Assembly: GCF_001465875.1 (NCBI RefSeq)
Contig: NZ_LN901321.1
Coordinates: 280,689-344,688, forward strand
Reading direction: 5' to 3'
From: Legionella saoudiensis
Lineage (GTDB): Bacteria > Pseudomonadota > Gammaproteobacteria > Legionellales > Legionellaceae
Length of the DNA stretch: 64,000 bases
Made by a program: the position numbers and the translations under genes. Shown here in pieces: positions 27,630 to 35,718 of the stretch. Positions within the stretch are counted from its first letter, which is position 1; the number at the start of each line of letters is the position of its first letter. The notes below the pieces were generated by a model. The model saw nothing but the letters and a program-made list of their open reading frames with translations, made no database searches and was not told where the DNA came from.

Positions 27630-30433
27630 GCCACTAACTCCCGATTCAATTCATCCATCATCCAATCCATTCGATCACCAAACAGTTGATACATACGGCC
27701 TAGACCACCTTGAGCATCAAAGGGCGACATCTCAAGGTCATCGCGTTCAAAGTGGGAGGAGCTGGCAATATGATCTCGGATTAAATGTAACCAAGCCATT
27801 TGTTGTTCGTTAAATTTGTCACTGTTACCTGAATGATACTTCATAATCCAATCCTGAAAATTCTTTCTAACGGTTTTATTAAATGGGGTGATACGCTTGT
27901 CGATACTACAGACACGGCGGATCAGCGCTACCAATGCTGTCAGTTCGCTTATCGGGTTATCCCCGTGATAGTTGTCAAGGTGTGCATAAGCTTGCCAGAT
28001 ACGCAGCGGAGCAAGTTTTGGTCTATCTAGCTTTAGCTGTTCCAGAACGGCTTTGATTTGCGGATAAGTGACCTCAGAGCGTCGTGCTGGAGTATGAAAG
28101 TAAATGCTCAAGGCATCGATTTTATCAGCTTGCTCATTAAGATATTCGGCAAACTCTTGAGTTAAGGCTTTAGCGTTTTCAGTGGTTTCACCAGCCCATT
28201 CGGCTTTAAGTACTGTGTCCAAATCGTCGTGAACTATAGTTTGTTCTTTGTCTCGTCGGATCGAGTCAATCAATTCTATTAGTTCACCGTTAAATACATT
28301 GGCTACTTGGCTCACCAATTCTTTTTGTGCTTGGTCGCGGGCAGTTTCTCCGGGATCGGAACCCACCGGTTGGTTTGTGATTTCCAGGGCCTTTTGCTCC
28401 ACTCGGTCGCCATCAATGGCATTAAACAGTTCGCCGACAATCATCAACAGTGGTGTGCCTCCAGCTTTTTCGGCAATGCGAGCGCGCTCTTTATCGTCCA
28501 GCTGTTTATCAAGTCGTGCCAAGCGACCAGCAAGCGAAGACACTGTATCGCTGTCACTGGCTCCCATCATGACTCCCATCGCCAAATCTTTGAGTGATAC
28601 TCCCGGTTTGGTGATCAAGGGTTGGCTGGCGGTTTTCAGCGATTGGGTGACGCCAATTGCATCGACAATCACGTAATGAGTTTTTGCACTTTGTGCCGAG
28701 GGTGTAACCTTTTGCAGGCTGTCTTTATCCAGCGTACGGGTGCCGCGGCCTTTCATTTGCTCGAAGTAGTTTCTGCTTTTTACATCGCGCATAAACAGGA
28801 GGCATTCTAATGGTTTCACATCAGTTCCAGTGGCAATCATATCGACTGTGACGGCAATGCGAGGGTAGTAGTCATTACGAAACTGAGCCAGCACCGATTT
28901 TGGGTCTTCACCTTTTTCTATGATGTTGCCATCAGCATCGGTTTTGTCATTAGCTACACGGTAGGTTACTTTTTTGCAGAATTGATTACTCTCGCCAAAT
29001 TCTTCACGTATAACTTGGATTATGTCGTCGGCATGGCTGTCGGTTTTGGCGAAAACTAGAGTCTTAGGTACTTCATTGCGTCCAGGAAAAATAGAAGGTA
29101 GAGCCTCTTTAAAGGTACGGATTACGGTACGTATCTGATCAGGATTAACGATGTTTCGATCTAGTTGTTTGCTTGTGTAGGTTTCATCTTCATCCTGGGT
29201 TTCCCAACGTTTACGACGGGTGGTGCGTTCGCGTTTTTCCACCTGTTGTTTGGCGGTAATTTTTCCGCCTTGTTTGGTTTTCTCAGTTTCAATTACAAAG
29301 ATCTCATTACCGACGTTAACACCATCAGCTACTGCTTTTTCATGGTCATACTCGCTGACTACATTCTTACGGAAGAAGCCGTAGGTTCGATTATCGGGTG
29401 TTGCGGTCAAGCCTACTAGATAAGCATCAAAGTATTCCAGTACCTGTCGCCATAAGTTGTAGATAGATCGGTGACATTCATCGATAATGATGACATCGAA
29501 AAACTCAGGTGGAATTTTTCGATTATAAACGACTGGTAAGGGCTCTTTCGGGCGGATGTATTGTTCCGCCGGGTTTTCTTCTTCCAAAGCTTCATCAAGC
29601 GGTTCATCTTTCAGAATGGAATACATGCGCTGGATTGTACTGATGTACACCTGGGCATCTTTGGCTATGTATTGGTTTTTCAGTCGTTGCACTGTATAGA
29701 GCTCGGTGAACTTGCGGTTATCGTCATTGGGGACAAAACTCATGAACTCCTGCTCTGCCTGTTCCCCCAGGTTTTTGGTATCTACCAGAAACAGGATGCG
29801 ATTAGCACTCACAGGTTCTTTTAACAAACGATAGCTTGCAGTGATGGCAGTAAAAGTTTTGCCAGAGCCAGTGGCCATTTGCACTAATGCGCGGGGTTTG
29901 TCTTGCTTTAGCGAAGCCTCTAAATTAGTGATTGCTGTAATTTGGCAATTGCGTAGGCCATCGGTTTTCAATGGAGGGAAATCTTGTAGGCGACCACGCA
30001 GGCTTTTGCTCTCACACATCCATTTAGCTAATGTTTCCGGGCAGTGAAAATTAAATACTTCACGTGAACGAGGATTCGGGTCTAAATTATCAGTAAAACG
30101 AGTGAGCACCCCAGTGCTTTCGTATATAAAGCGCAATGGCTGGTTGTTGTTGACCCACTTTAGTTTTGCATTTGCATAATTAGAGGATTGCTCTTCAACG
30201 GTAGTTATTTTTTCGCCCCAATACTCGGGCTTGGCTTCAATGATACCTACTGCCATTTTGTCCACAAACAGTACATAATCAGCAGGGCCAACATCCGTTT
30301 GATATTCACGCACAGCCACACCTAGTGCGGCAGAGAAATCGATCTTTTTCTTATCCTGTACAGCCCAACCTGCTTTTTTAAGTAGGGTATCTATTTCATC
30401 GCGGGCTTTTTGTTCCGGATTTTGATTGACCAT
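27626..30433 (-). CDS. hsdR: Type I restriction endonuclease HsdR (EcoEI-like)
   Basis: 935 residues: N-terminal nuclease with the IIEAK motif, helicase motor with Walker A (ATGSGKTFTA) and DECHRS, helicase C-terminal motifs (TGTDVKPLECLLFMRDV, QMKGRGTR) and a C-terminal helical domain that contacts HsdM. All key motifs are intact, so the system should be active. It is preceded by a small helix-turn-helix gene and followed by hsdS. Confidence 0.96.
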   Translation of the reverse strand: MVNQNPEQKARDEIDTLLKKAGWAVQDKKKIDFSAALGVAVREYQTDVGPADYVLFVDKMAVGIIEAKPEYWGEKITTVEEQSSNYANAKLKWVNNNQPLRFIYESTGVLTRFTDNLDPNPRSREVFNFHCPETLAKWMCESKSLRGRLQDFPPLKTDGLRNCQITAITNLEASLKQDKPRALVQMATGSGKTFTAITASYRLLKEPVSANRILFLVDTKNLGEQAEQEFMSFVPNDDNRKFTELYTVQRLKNQYIAKDAQVYISTIQRMYSILKDEPLDEALEEENPAEQYIRPKEPLPVVYNRKIPPEFFDVIIIDECHRSIYNLWRQVLEYFDAYLVGLTATPDNRTYGFFRKNVVSEYDHEKAVADGVNVGNEIFVIETEKTKQGGKITAKQQVEKRERTTRRKRWETQDEDETYTSKQLDRNIVNPDQIRTVIRTFKEALPSIFPGRNEVPKTLVFAKTDSHADDIIQVIREEFGESNQFCKKVTYRVANDKTDADGNIIEKGEDPKSVLAQFRNDYYPRIAVTVDMIATGTDVKPLECLLFMRDVKSRNYFEQMKGRGTRTLDKDSLQKVTPSAQSAKTHYVIVDAIGVTQSLKTASQPLITKPGVSLKDLAMGVMMGASDSDTVSSLAGRLARLDKQLDDKERARIAEKAGGTPLLMIVGELFNAIDGDRVEQKALEITNQPVGSDPGETARDQAQKELVSQVANVFNGELIELIDSIRRDKEQTIVHDDLDTVLKAEWAGETTENAKALTQEFAEYLNEQADKIDALSIYFHTPARRSEVTYPQIKAVLEQLKLDRPKLAPLRIWQAYAHLDNYHGDNPISELTALVALIRRVCSIDKRITPFNKTVRKNFQDWIMKYHSGNSDKFNEQQMAWLHLIRDHIASSSHFERDDLEMSPFDAQGGLGRMYQLFGDRMDWMMDELNRELVA

Positions 30434-30463
30434 ATTTACTTCCTGGCTAATTGAGCTACTTTC

Positions 30464-30658
30464 TTAATTATCATTCATTTCAGTTTGCTGCATGCTCCCA
30501 GCTTCGATCCAATCATCAACTTGAGAAACTTTAAACTTCCAAAGCCGCCCAATTTTATGCGCAGGCATGCCTCTGTCATTAATCCACTTGTAAACAGTAT
30601 CTCTTTTAACACCGAGGTATTCGCCAATTTCATCAACCGATAACCACCTATCATTCAT
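30464..30658 (-). CDS. Excisionase-family helix-turn-helix protein
   Basis: 64 residues starting MNDRWLSVDEIGEYLGVKR, a MerR/excisionase-type winged helix (YKWINDRGMPAHKIGRLWKF). Such small genes often precede type I restriction operons and may regulate them. The internal Met at 30658 is preferred because AGAAGAG lies upstream and the domain starts there. It stands 30 nt upstream of hsdR in the same direction, so it is probably the first gene of the defence operon. Confidence 0.85.
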   Translation of the reverse strand: MNDRWLSVDEIGEYLGVKRDTVYKWINDRGMPAHKIGRLWKFKVSQVDDWIEAGSMQQTEMNDN

Positions 30659-30899
30659 TGCTCTTCTCTTATGATTATTTTTTTTGCAATATAAAAACAA
30701 GTATAGCTAATGAAAACCAGATCACATTAGGCTAAAAAGGTTTAAAAACGGCTTATGCTAATGAAATTATTTTGATTAATCAATTTGCAAGCATGATTAT
30801 AGTCAAAGTGTGTAAATATTGGTTTATTTGATGGGTGGATCTGTTCTTTAAGTTATCTAAAACTATAGAACAGATCTGGTTTGATAGAAATTAGAAGCA

Positions 30900-31142
30900 T
30901 TAATGCCCAATCATCATGGCAAAATAATGGAACAAGTTGTGTGCCTTTAAAGGGCCTAAGAACTTTTTTCCAGCCAATACTTGGCTGATCACCAGTGGGC
31001 TCGCCTCAAGTATTTGGGCTAGTTCATTACAGTTCAATTTACTGTAAGACAGAATAAAATCAATCAAATATTTCTGAGAGTCTTTTTTTAATTGAAACTT
31101 AACATCAATAATAGGTTCTGAAACTTCGATAAAACATTCCAT
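30900..31142 (-). CDS. Small XRE-like helix-turn-helix protein
   Basis: 80 residues. The centre (LNCNELAQILEASPLVISQVLAGKKFLG) looks like a helix-turn-helix in which the second helix binds DNA. The N-terminus is acidic and beta-like. It is isolated between the defence operon and the transporter gene, with about 240 nt downstream that hold no gene I can see. A regulator role is likely; the target is unknown. Confidence 0.65.
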   Translation of the reverse strand: MECFIEVSEPIIDVKFQLKKDSQKYLIDFILSYSKLNCNELAQILEASPLVISQVLAGKKFLGPLKAHNLFHYFAMMIGH

Positions 31143-31303
31143 GTAACATCCTTCATTTTCATTTTATTATGGCAACTTACAGTCGAAAACAGTAAACCAT
31201 AGCCGTGATATCGATAAAATTAGTTTTTTTACATGGAAAAGATCAGAGGTAAAATGCAGTTTTGACTTATTTTATATCAATTATTATCGTTTGCTATCCC
31301 TTT

Positions 31304-32785
31304 CTATACGGCTGTTATTGCCTCCGAAAAGCTCGAATCTGTTTTCTGCTCAATAACAGGCTTAATTCTTTTGGCGATCAAGTAAAGGAAAAGGGCGCCC
31401 AATAGTGCCCACATACCCAGCTGATTAAACACATTCAGGTAATCAGCATTGGATAGCAATGGATTCGTGGACTCACCTTTGGTCATAGCATTGGAAAAGT
31501 AATGTGATAATGATGCTGATACGCCTGATACCATCATCCAAGTGCCCATCAGTATACCTTGCAATTGTGGTGGGGAAATTCTGCCGATCATCGCATAGCC
31601 TACTGGTCCTATCAGTAACTCTGCAATTGCTTGCGTGATAAAATGGAGCATTACCCAATAAACACTAATATACCCATGTTTATTGGCAGAGAGAATGCCA
31701 GCGGATAACAAGAAGAAGGAGCCGGCCAGTATCAGAAAGGCCCAGATAAATTGTTTGGTTACTGATACATTGTATCCGTTTGCCTGCAGTCGGGTTAGTA
31801 CTATTGATAATAATGGGGCGCCAATAATGATCACTATGGAATTGATATTCAAAATCCATTGGGTCGCCATTTCATAATAGAACAGGTGTTTATCGACATT
31901 GTTTTTAATGAATAGGGTTACGCCCATTGGGCCTGTGAAGTAGGTCATCCAGAATAGAATGGATGTTACTGTCAGAATTAGAAAAGTCATAATCTTTTGC
32001 TTATCTAAAGTCGATTTTTGTTGGTAGCCAAGGTATAGAATGACAAAAAACATAAAAACGCTGAGACCTACTACAGCCCCATTACTGAACTGGACTTTAT
32101 AAAAGCAAATTAAGGTGAATGGGATAAGAGATAAGATAATTCCCCATCCAATAGTTTGTTTGTAATTCAGCGAAGCTTTTCTCCTAACTTGAAGTAAGGG
32201 GGTATCACGATCATTCAGGTTCGACCAGTAACCCCACATAAGCAAAAGCGTGATTACGTTTGGCATTATGCTGGCATAGAGCAGCGTTTGATACTGATTG
32301 GAGTAATCAAAAAAGCCGCTGATAATGTAGCCAGCACAAAATCCTACATTCATGGCGGAGTAGCTGAAGAAAAAGGCTTTATCTCTGCGATTATCATCCG
32401 GCGCAAATCGTTGGGTCAGTATGCTATTGTATGCGGTAGTATTTAAGCCACATCCAACAAGAAATAAACTCAGTCCAAGGTAAAGTAGTGACTTAACTGA
32501 AAGTGCCAAAAGTAAAATACCAATGGTTTGTATGGCTGTGGTAATCAAAAACAAGGCTCGGTTACTTAGAAATCGTCCGCCAATCACTCCACCGAGTAAA
32601 TGCAGAACATAATTAAATGCTAGAAATAACCCAACAATGCTATTTGAAAGGGTATTAGCCAATCCTAATTGTTTCGTAAGAAACAGAGATAATGAGGAAT
32701 AGAGAATCGCATAGGAAAAGGTTGAAAAGGCTTGTATTAAGTACAGGGGTATAATTCCTTTTGGCATTTTTTCTGATAACAACAT
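31304..32785 (-). CDS. POT/PTR-family proton-coupled transporter
   Basis: 493 residues, about 12-14 membrane segments. The FFFSYSAMNVG segment and the preceding VGCGLNTTAYNSILTQRF match the POT (PTR2) family, which imports di- and tripeptides. The helix-1 motif normally ExxER (proton coupling) reads QAFST here, so coupling or substrate may differ. Divergent from the 436-residue gene and next to the peptide-methyltransferase locus; a link to peptide transport is possible but unproven. Confidence 0.82.
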   Translation of the reverse strand: MLLSEKMPKGIIPLYLIQAFSTFSYAILYSSLSLFLTKQLGLANTLSNSIVGLFLAFNYVLHLLGGVIGGRFLSNRALFLITTAIQTIGILLLALSVKSLLYLGLSLFLVGCGLNTTAYNSILTQRFAPDDNRRDKAFFFSYSAMNVGFCAGYIISGFFDYSNQYQTLLYASIMPNVITLLLMWGYWSNLNDRDTPLLQVRRKASLNYKQTIGWGIILSLIPFTLICFYKVQFSNGAVVGLSVFMFFVILYLGYQQKSTLDKQKIMTFLILTVTSILFWMTYFTGPMGVTLFIKNNVDKHLFYYEMATQWILNINSIVIIIGAPLLSIVLTRLQANGYNVSVTKQFIWAFLILAGSFFLLSAGILSANKHGYISVYWVMLHFITQAIAELLIGPVGYAMIGRISPPQLQGILMGTWMMVSGVSASLSHYFSNAMTKGESTNPLLSNADYLNVFNQLGMWALLGALFLYLIAKRIKPVIEQKTDSSFSEAITAV

Positions 32786-32905
32786 ATTTTATCCCTAAAA
32801 CTATTTTGGAAGGTGACTCTATCATTAAAAATGGATAAACTTAATCCCTTTATGCAATTATCCTGATTTTCAAAAGATGATAATTGATATTTAATTGCTG
32901 TATGG

Positions 32906-34216
32906 GTGTTTAGGATGAACAAAATTACCAGAGTTTCATGGGATGAAATCAAACATAAGTTAAAACCAGTCAACGAATCGATATATCGTGTCATTGAAGA
33001 AATTAAACCTGACAAAAAAATACCATTCTTTTTAGCTCGTTATAAATTTGGTGAGCATTTCGGTATTAAAAATCATGCTTATCTGCCAACCAATAGCGGC
33101 AAAATGGAAAAAATTGACAGCAAGCACAGCGATAATGAGTTATTTTCTCATCTTGGCTATGGCAAAAATAGTTTACCTTTGGGCTTAATACTGGATAAGT
33201 TTTGTGAGTGGCATTATTTTGGTGAAGATGAGCGTATCTTTCCAGACTGTGTTCAGGGGCCTGGTGCAATTTTTAATATGCAGGTTATTTTTGATGAAGA
33301 TCAGACTGTTGATAACAATGTACTGTCCGTTTCTTCTGGCGCGCTTTCATCCTTTTTATTGCCGAATATCGGTTGCAAAAGAAAACATGCCAGAATCCAG
33401 AAATATTTTAATGTTGCTGTTCCAGCCCCCAAGTCTCCTTATGAACATTACCTGGTATTCAAAGAGATTTTGATGGATAAAAATACTAACGATAATTGGC
33501 ATAGCGAGATTCTTTATTTTTCCGAGCAGTTTATCAATGAAGTTAAACATAATGATAAATGGCTAAAGCTGAAATTGTATTTCTCGGAGTCATTAAGGAA
33601 AAAGCTGACGCAAAATACCTACGATGCCTCCTGTAACGATTTATTCCTAAGTGCCAAGAGTATTAATCGTTTCAGACCTACGCCATTCATCATGGATACG
33701 GCAAAATACATTTTTAATATTTGCATGGGTTCAGGCATTGGTGTGAAGCCGGCAATTGATGAGCAATACTTCCCGGTTAAAACGATTCAGAAAATTTATA
33801 ATGAATGTTATGACTTAGAATACACCGCGACCGTAATGGTTCCATCAGCCTTGAATGGTCCGTCTGATAGTGTTTATTATCCTTTACAGTGTCCATTTGC
33901 CAAGATTAATACATTTAAAACCAATCAAAGCAACAGCGCTTTCAGTGAACTGGAAATGCTAAGAAATGTGCTGTTGGCTTATCAGTCGGAGTTTACTGCA
34001 GATAATAGTTCTGCGTTTGGAAGTCCACTTTACCATGTGAGCAAACAAACGCAATTCTCTTTTTACCACTATAAATCTTCTAATAATAAGAACATTAATA
34101 GTTCAGACGAATTAGAAGGTACCGATAACCGATTTGCTTTTTCTTATTGCAGTAACAGAACACAATTTGCCAGCGATGCGAAATTATTTAGAGGTTGCGT
34201 TCGATTAAGAAAATAA
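32906..34216 (+). CDS. Unknown 436-residue protein beside the borosin-like genes
   Basis: No recognised domain. It is soluble, without signal peptide or membrane segment, and rich in aromatic residues, Asn and Lys. Several regions look like conserved enzyme folds (FPDCVQGPGAIFNMQV, FDEDQTVDNNVLSVSSGALSSF, VPSALNGPSDSVYYPL), but I cannot name a family. It is convergent with the methyltransferase gene (11 nt between stops) and divergent from the transporter. It may be a biosynthetic partner, an immunity or a cargo protein; none is supported by motif. Confidence 0.7.
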   Translation: MFRMNKITRVSWDEIKHKLKPVNESIYRVIEEIKPDKKIPFFLARYKFGEHFGIKNHAYLPTNSGKMEKIDSKHSDNELFSHLGYGKNSLPLGLILDKFCEWHYFGEDERIFPDCVQGPGAIFNMQVIFDEDQTVDNNVLSVSSGALSSFLLPNIGCKRKHARIQKYFNVAVPAPKSPYEHYLVFKEILMDKNTNDNWHSEILYFSEQFINEVKHNDKWLKLKLYFSESLRKKLTQNTYDASCNDLFLSAKSINRFRPTPFIMDTAKYIFNICMGSGIGVKPAIDEQYFPVKTIQKIYNECYDLEYTATVMVPSALNGPSDSVYYPLQCPFAKINTFKTNQSNSAFSELEMLRNVLLAYQSEFTADNSSAFGSPLYHVSKQTQFSFYHYKSSNNKNINSSDELEGTDNRFAFSYCSNRTQFASDAKLFRGCVRLRK

Positions 34217-34227
34217 TAGAGTATTTA

Positions 34228-35004
34228 TCATTTCAGTATTAAATCATCAATTGTTAGATCGAGCAGCTTCAAGTATTTGTTGCTAATTTCCTTTTTTTCG
34301 ATTGGTGGAATATATATAGTCGTTATTGAAGAAATAACTGATTGATCAATATGACTGAGTGGAATCCACTCTATTCTAGGGATGTAAGTGGGCAGAGAGG
34401 GGGCCTCATAAAGACAGATGGAATAATCTGCTGGATAGTAACCAATTAGATAATCTTTTAAAATTGGTAAGTTATTAGCTTTTTTTCCATCAGTTCTTCC
34501 AAAGTTTGCTATCTGCCAAAGTATTAAATGCGCATGAACATCAATGTACCGTTCAAATAATACCAGCTCTGTAGCTTCAATTGAAAAACACCCCTGATCA
34601 CCTGGATCAATTTCAAGATCACTAAACAAGCAGTCTTGGGCTGATAATGCAGGTAAAATAATAGCTTTACCACCATTTTCTTTAATTTTTCTTACAGCAT
34701 TAAGTGCCGAGTCTGCAAAAACAGTAGGATGGCCGTAAAAAACAACACATAAAATTGAAACTTTCTTGTATTCTTCGATGATATGATTTGTTAATGCCTG
34801 ATATGCTTCAATCCGCTTTTCAAAGCTAAAGTAGATAGAATCCAACGATTCAGAATTTTTTGCTTCTCGTTGAATCCATTGTTTTAGGTTATTTTCATTA
34901 ATGAGGTAGAGTACCTTATCAGCACTTTGGATAACCCGTTTAGTTTCTTCGGTCAGATGGGAAATCGATTTTATTCCTGACCCTACTACTATAAGCTTAT
35001 TCAT
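34228..35004 (-). CDS. Borosin-type peptide alpha-N-methyltransferase (SonM-like)
   Basis: 258 residues of the tetrapyrrole-methylase fold. VVGSGIKSISHLT, the FYGHPTVFADSA loop (SAM site, Tyr90), LPALSAQDCLFSDLEIDPGD and LILWQIANFGR match split borosin methyltransferases such as SonM. Tyr58, Arg64 and Tyr68 have the same spacing as the catalytic Tyr66/Arg72/Tyr76 I recall for OphMA. These enzymes methylate backbone amides of a peptide precursor. The ATG lies within the last codons of the 61-residue gene (8-nt overlap), so the two are translated together. Cobalamin or siroheme enzymes are the alternative, but no cofactor genes are nearby. Confidence 0.82.
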   Translation of the reverse strand: MNKLIVVGSGIKSISHLTEETKRVIQSADKVLYLINENNLKQWIQREAKNSESLDSIYFSFEKRIEAYQALTNHIIEEYKKVSILCVVFYGHPTVFADSALNAVRKIKENGGKAIILPALSAQDCLFSDLEIDPGDQGCFSIEATELVLFERYIDVHAHLILWQIANFGRTDGKKANNLPILKDYLIGYYPADYSICLYEAPSLPTYIPRIEWIPLSHIDQSVISSITTIYIPPIEKKEISNKYLKLLDLTIDDLILK

Positions 35005-35182
35005 TAACTTGTTTTATATTCACTATCTTATTGCTATCAGGCTGATGGTGTCTTTGTACAGAAACTATTGTATTAGAATTAGCCTGCCTCTGTTTGTTTT
35101 GATTTGTGTCTAACAATAAATCTTTGTGGCTGATCAAATACTCATTTCCTACAGCGTGTTCAAGTTTTTCCAGTAAACTCAT
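34997..35182 (-). CDS. Candidate borosin precursor peptide (61 aa)
   Basis: A 61-residue peptide with a leader-like N-terminus (MSLLEKLEHAVGNEYLISHK) and a C-terminal half with two near-repeats 14 residues apart: QANSNTIVSVQ (33-43) and QPDSNKIVNIK (47-57). Branched Ile/Val clusters are usual sites of borosin N-methylation. It starts after AAGGTG at good spacing and its stop overlaps the methyltransferase start. Known split borosin precursors such as SonA have a larger helical binding domain, which is missing here, so the type would be unusual. No function is proven. Confidence 0.65.
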   Translation of the reverse strand: MSLLEKLEHAVGNEYLISHKDLLLDTNQNKQRQANSNTIVSVQRHHQPDSNKIVNIKQVNE

Positions 35183-35260
35183 TTGATGTCACCTTACTTA
35201 TATTAAATTTTGATAAACATTGTACAAATAAAACTCTTATAGGTATAGCCTAAAAAACAT

Positions 35261-35289
35261 TTGCAGTGATGTGCTCAATATGGTGTAAT
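35261..35289 (+). promoter_or_regulatory. Candidate xis-int promoter
   Basis: TTGCAG (35261-35266), a 17-nt spacer and TGTAAT (35284-35289) form a good sigma-70 promoter reading toward xis. The -10 box touches the palindrome that follows. Confidence 0.65.
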
Positions 35290-35310
35290 AAATACTCGAA
35301 ACGAGTATTT
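35290..35310. promoter_or_regulatory. Perfect palindrome over the xis start site, likely LvrR operator
   Basis: Arms AAATACTCG and its complement flank AAA. The 15-nt core TACTCGAAACGAGTA is identical to the lvrA-lvrR palindrome at 17129-17151. It lies directly after the -10 box, where a bound repressor would block the transcription start. Confidence 0.8.
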
Positions 35311-35340
35311 TATTTCGTGAGTTACAGGAGTTGAGAAGTC

Positions 35341-35718
35341 ATGAGCAATATTCACCTAATCCCTCGATTAATTCGCTTAAGAGACGCTCCGACCTATCTA
35401 GGTATGGACCGCCATCGATTTAATAAAGATGTCAGGCCAAATCTGGTTGAAATTCCAATGGGAACTCAGGGAGTAGCATTTGACCGGCTTGATTTAGACG
35501 CTTGGGTAGACGATTATATACAGTGTAGTGGTCGTCCCGCGGCAGTTAAGCGTAGGAGTTTGGAACTATGGGACGAAAAAGAACGCCAGGGCTGCAAAAG
35601 CGTGGCAGCGTCTGGTGTATTGACAAAAAGGTCTTCGGACGACGACTTTGCGAAAGCACTGGTACTGACAACCTCGAAGAGGCGGAAAAGTATCTCGCAA
35701 GGCGTCTCGAAGAAATAA
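35341..35718 (+). CDS. AlpA/Xis-like small DNA-binding protein
   Basis: 125 residues; the first 60 (RLIRLRDAPTYLGMDRHRF, VAFDRLDLDAWVDDYI) form an excisionase-type winged helix. The C-terminal half is basic and low-complexity, and its DNA also encodes the start of the integrase in another frame (151-nt overlap). It stands directly upstream of int, as recombination directionality factors do, and behind the candidate LvrR operator. An ATG follows AGGAG. Confidence 0.8.
   Translation: MSNIHLIPRLIRLRDAPTYLGMDRHRFNKDVRPNLVEIPMGTQGVAFDRLDLDAWVDDYIQCSGRPAAVKRRSLELWDEKERQGCKSVAASGVLTKRSSDDDFAKALVLTTSKRRKSISQGVSKK

Noticed and set aside
34228..35004. Cobalamin or siroheme methyltransferase
   Set aside because: Same fold, but the motifs follow the borosin pattern and no cofactor pathway genes are near; kept as the alternative.
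35568..35718. xis and int as one frameshifted gene
   Set aside because: Each has a full domain and its own start; the overlap is out of frame but both products look complete.
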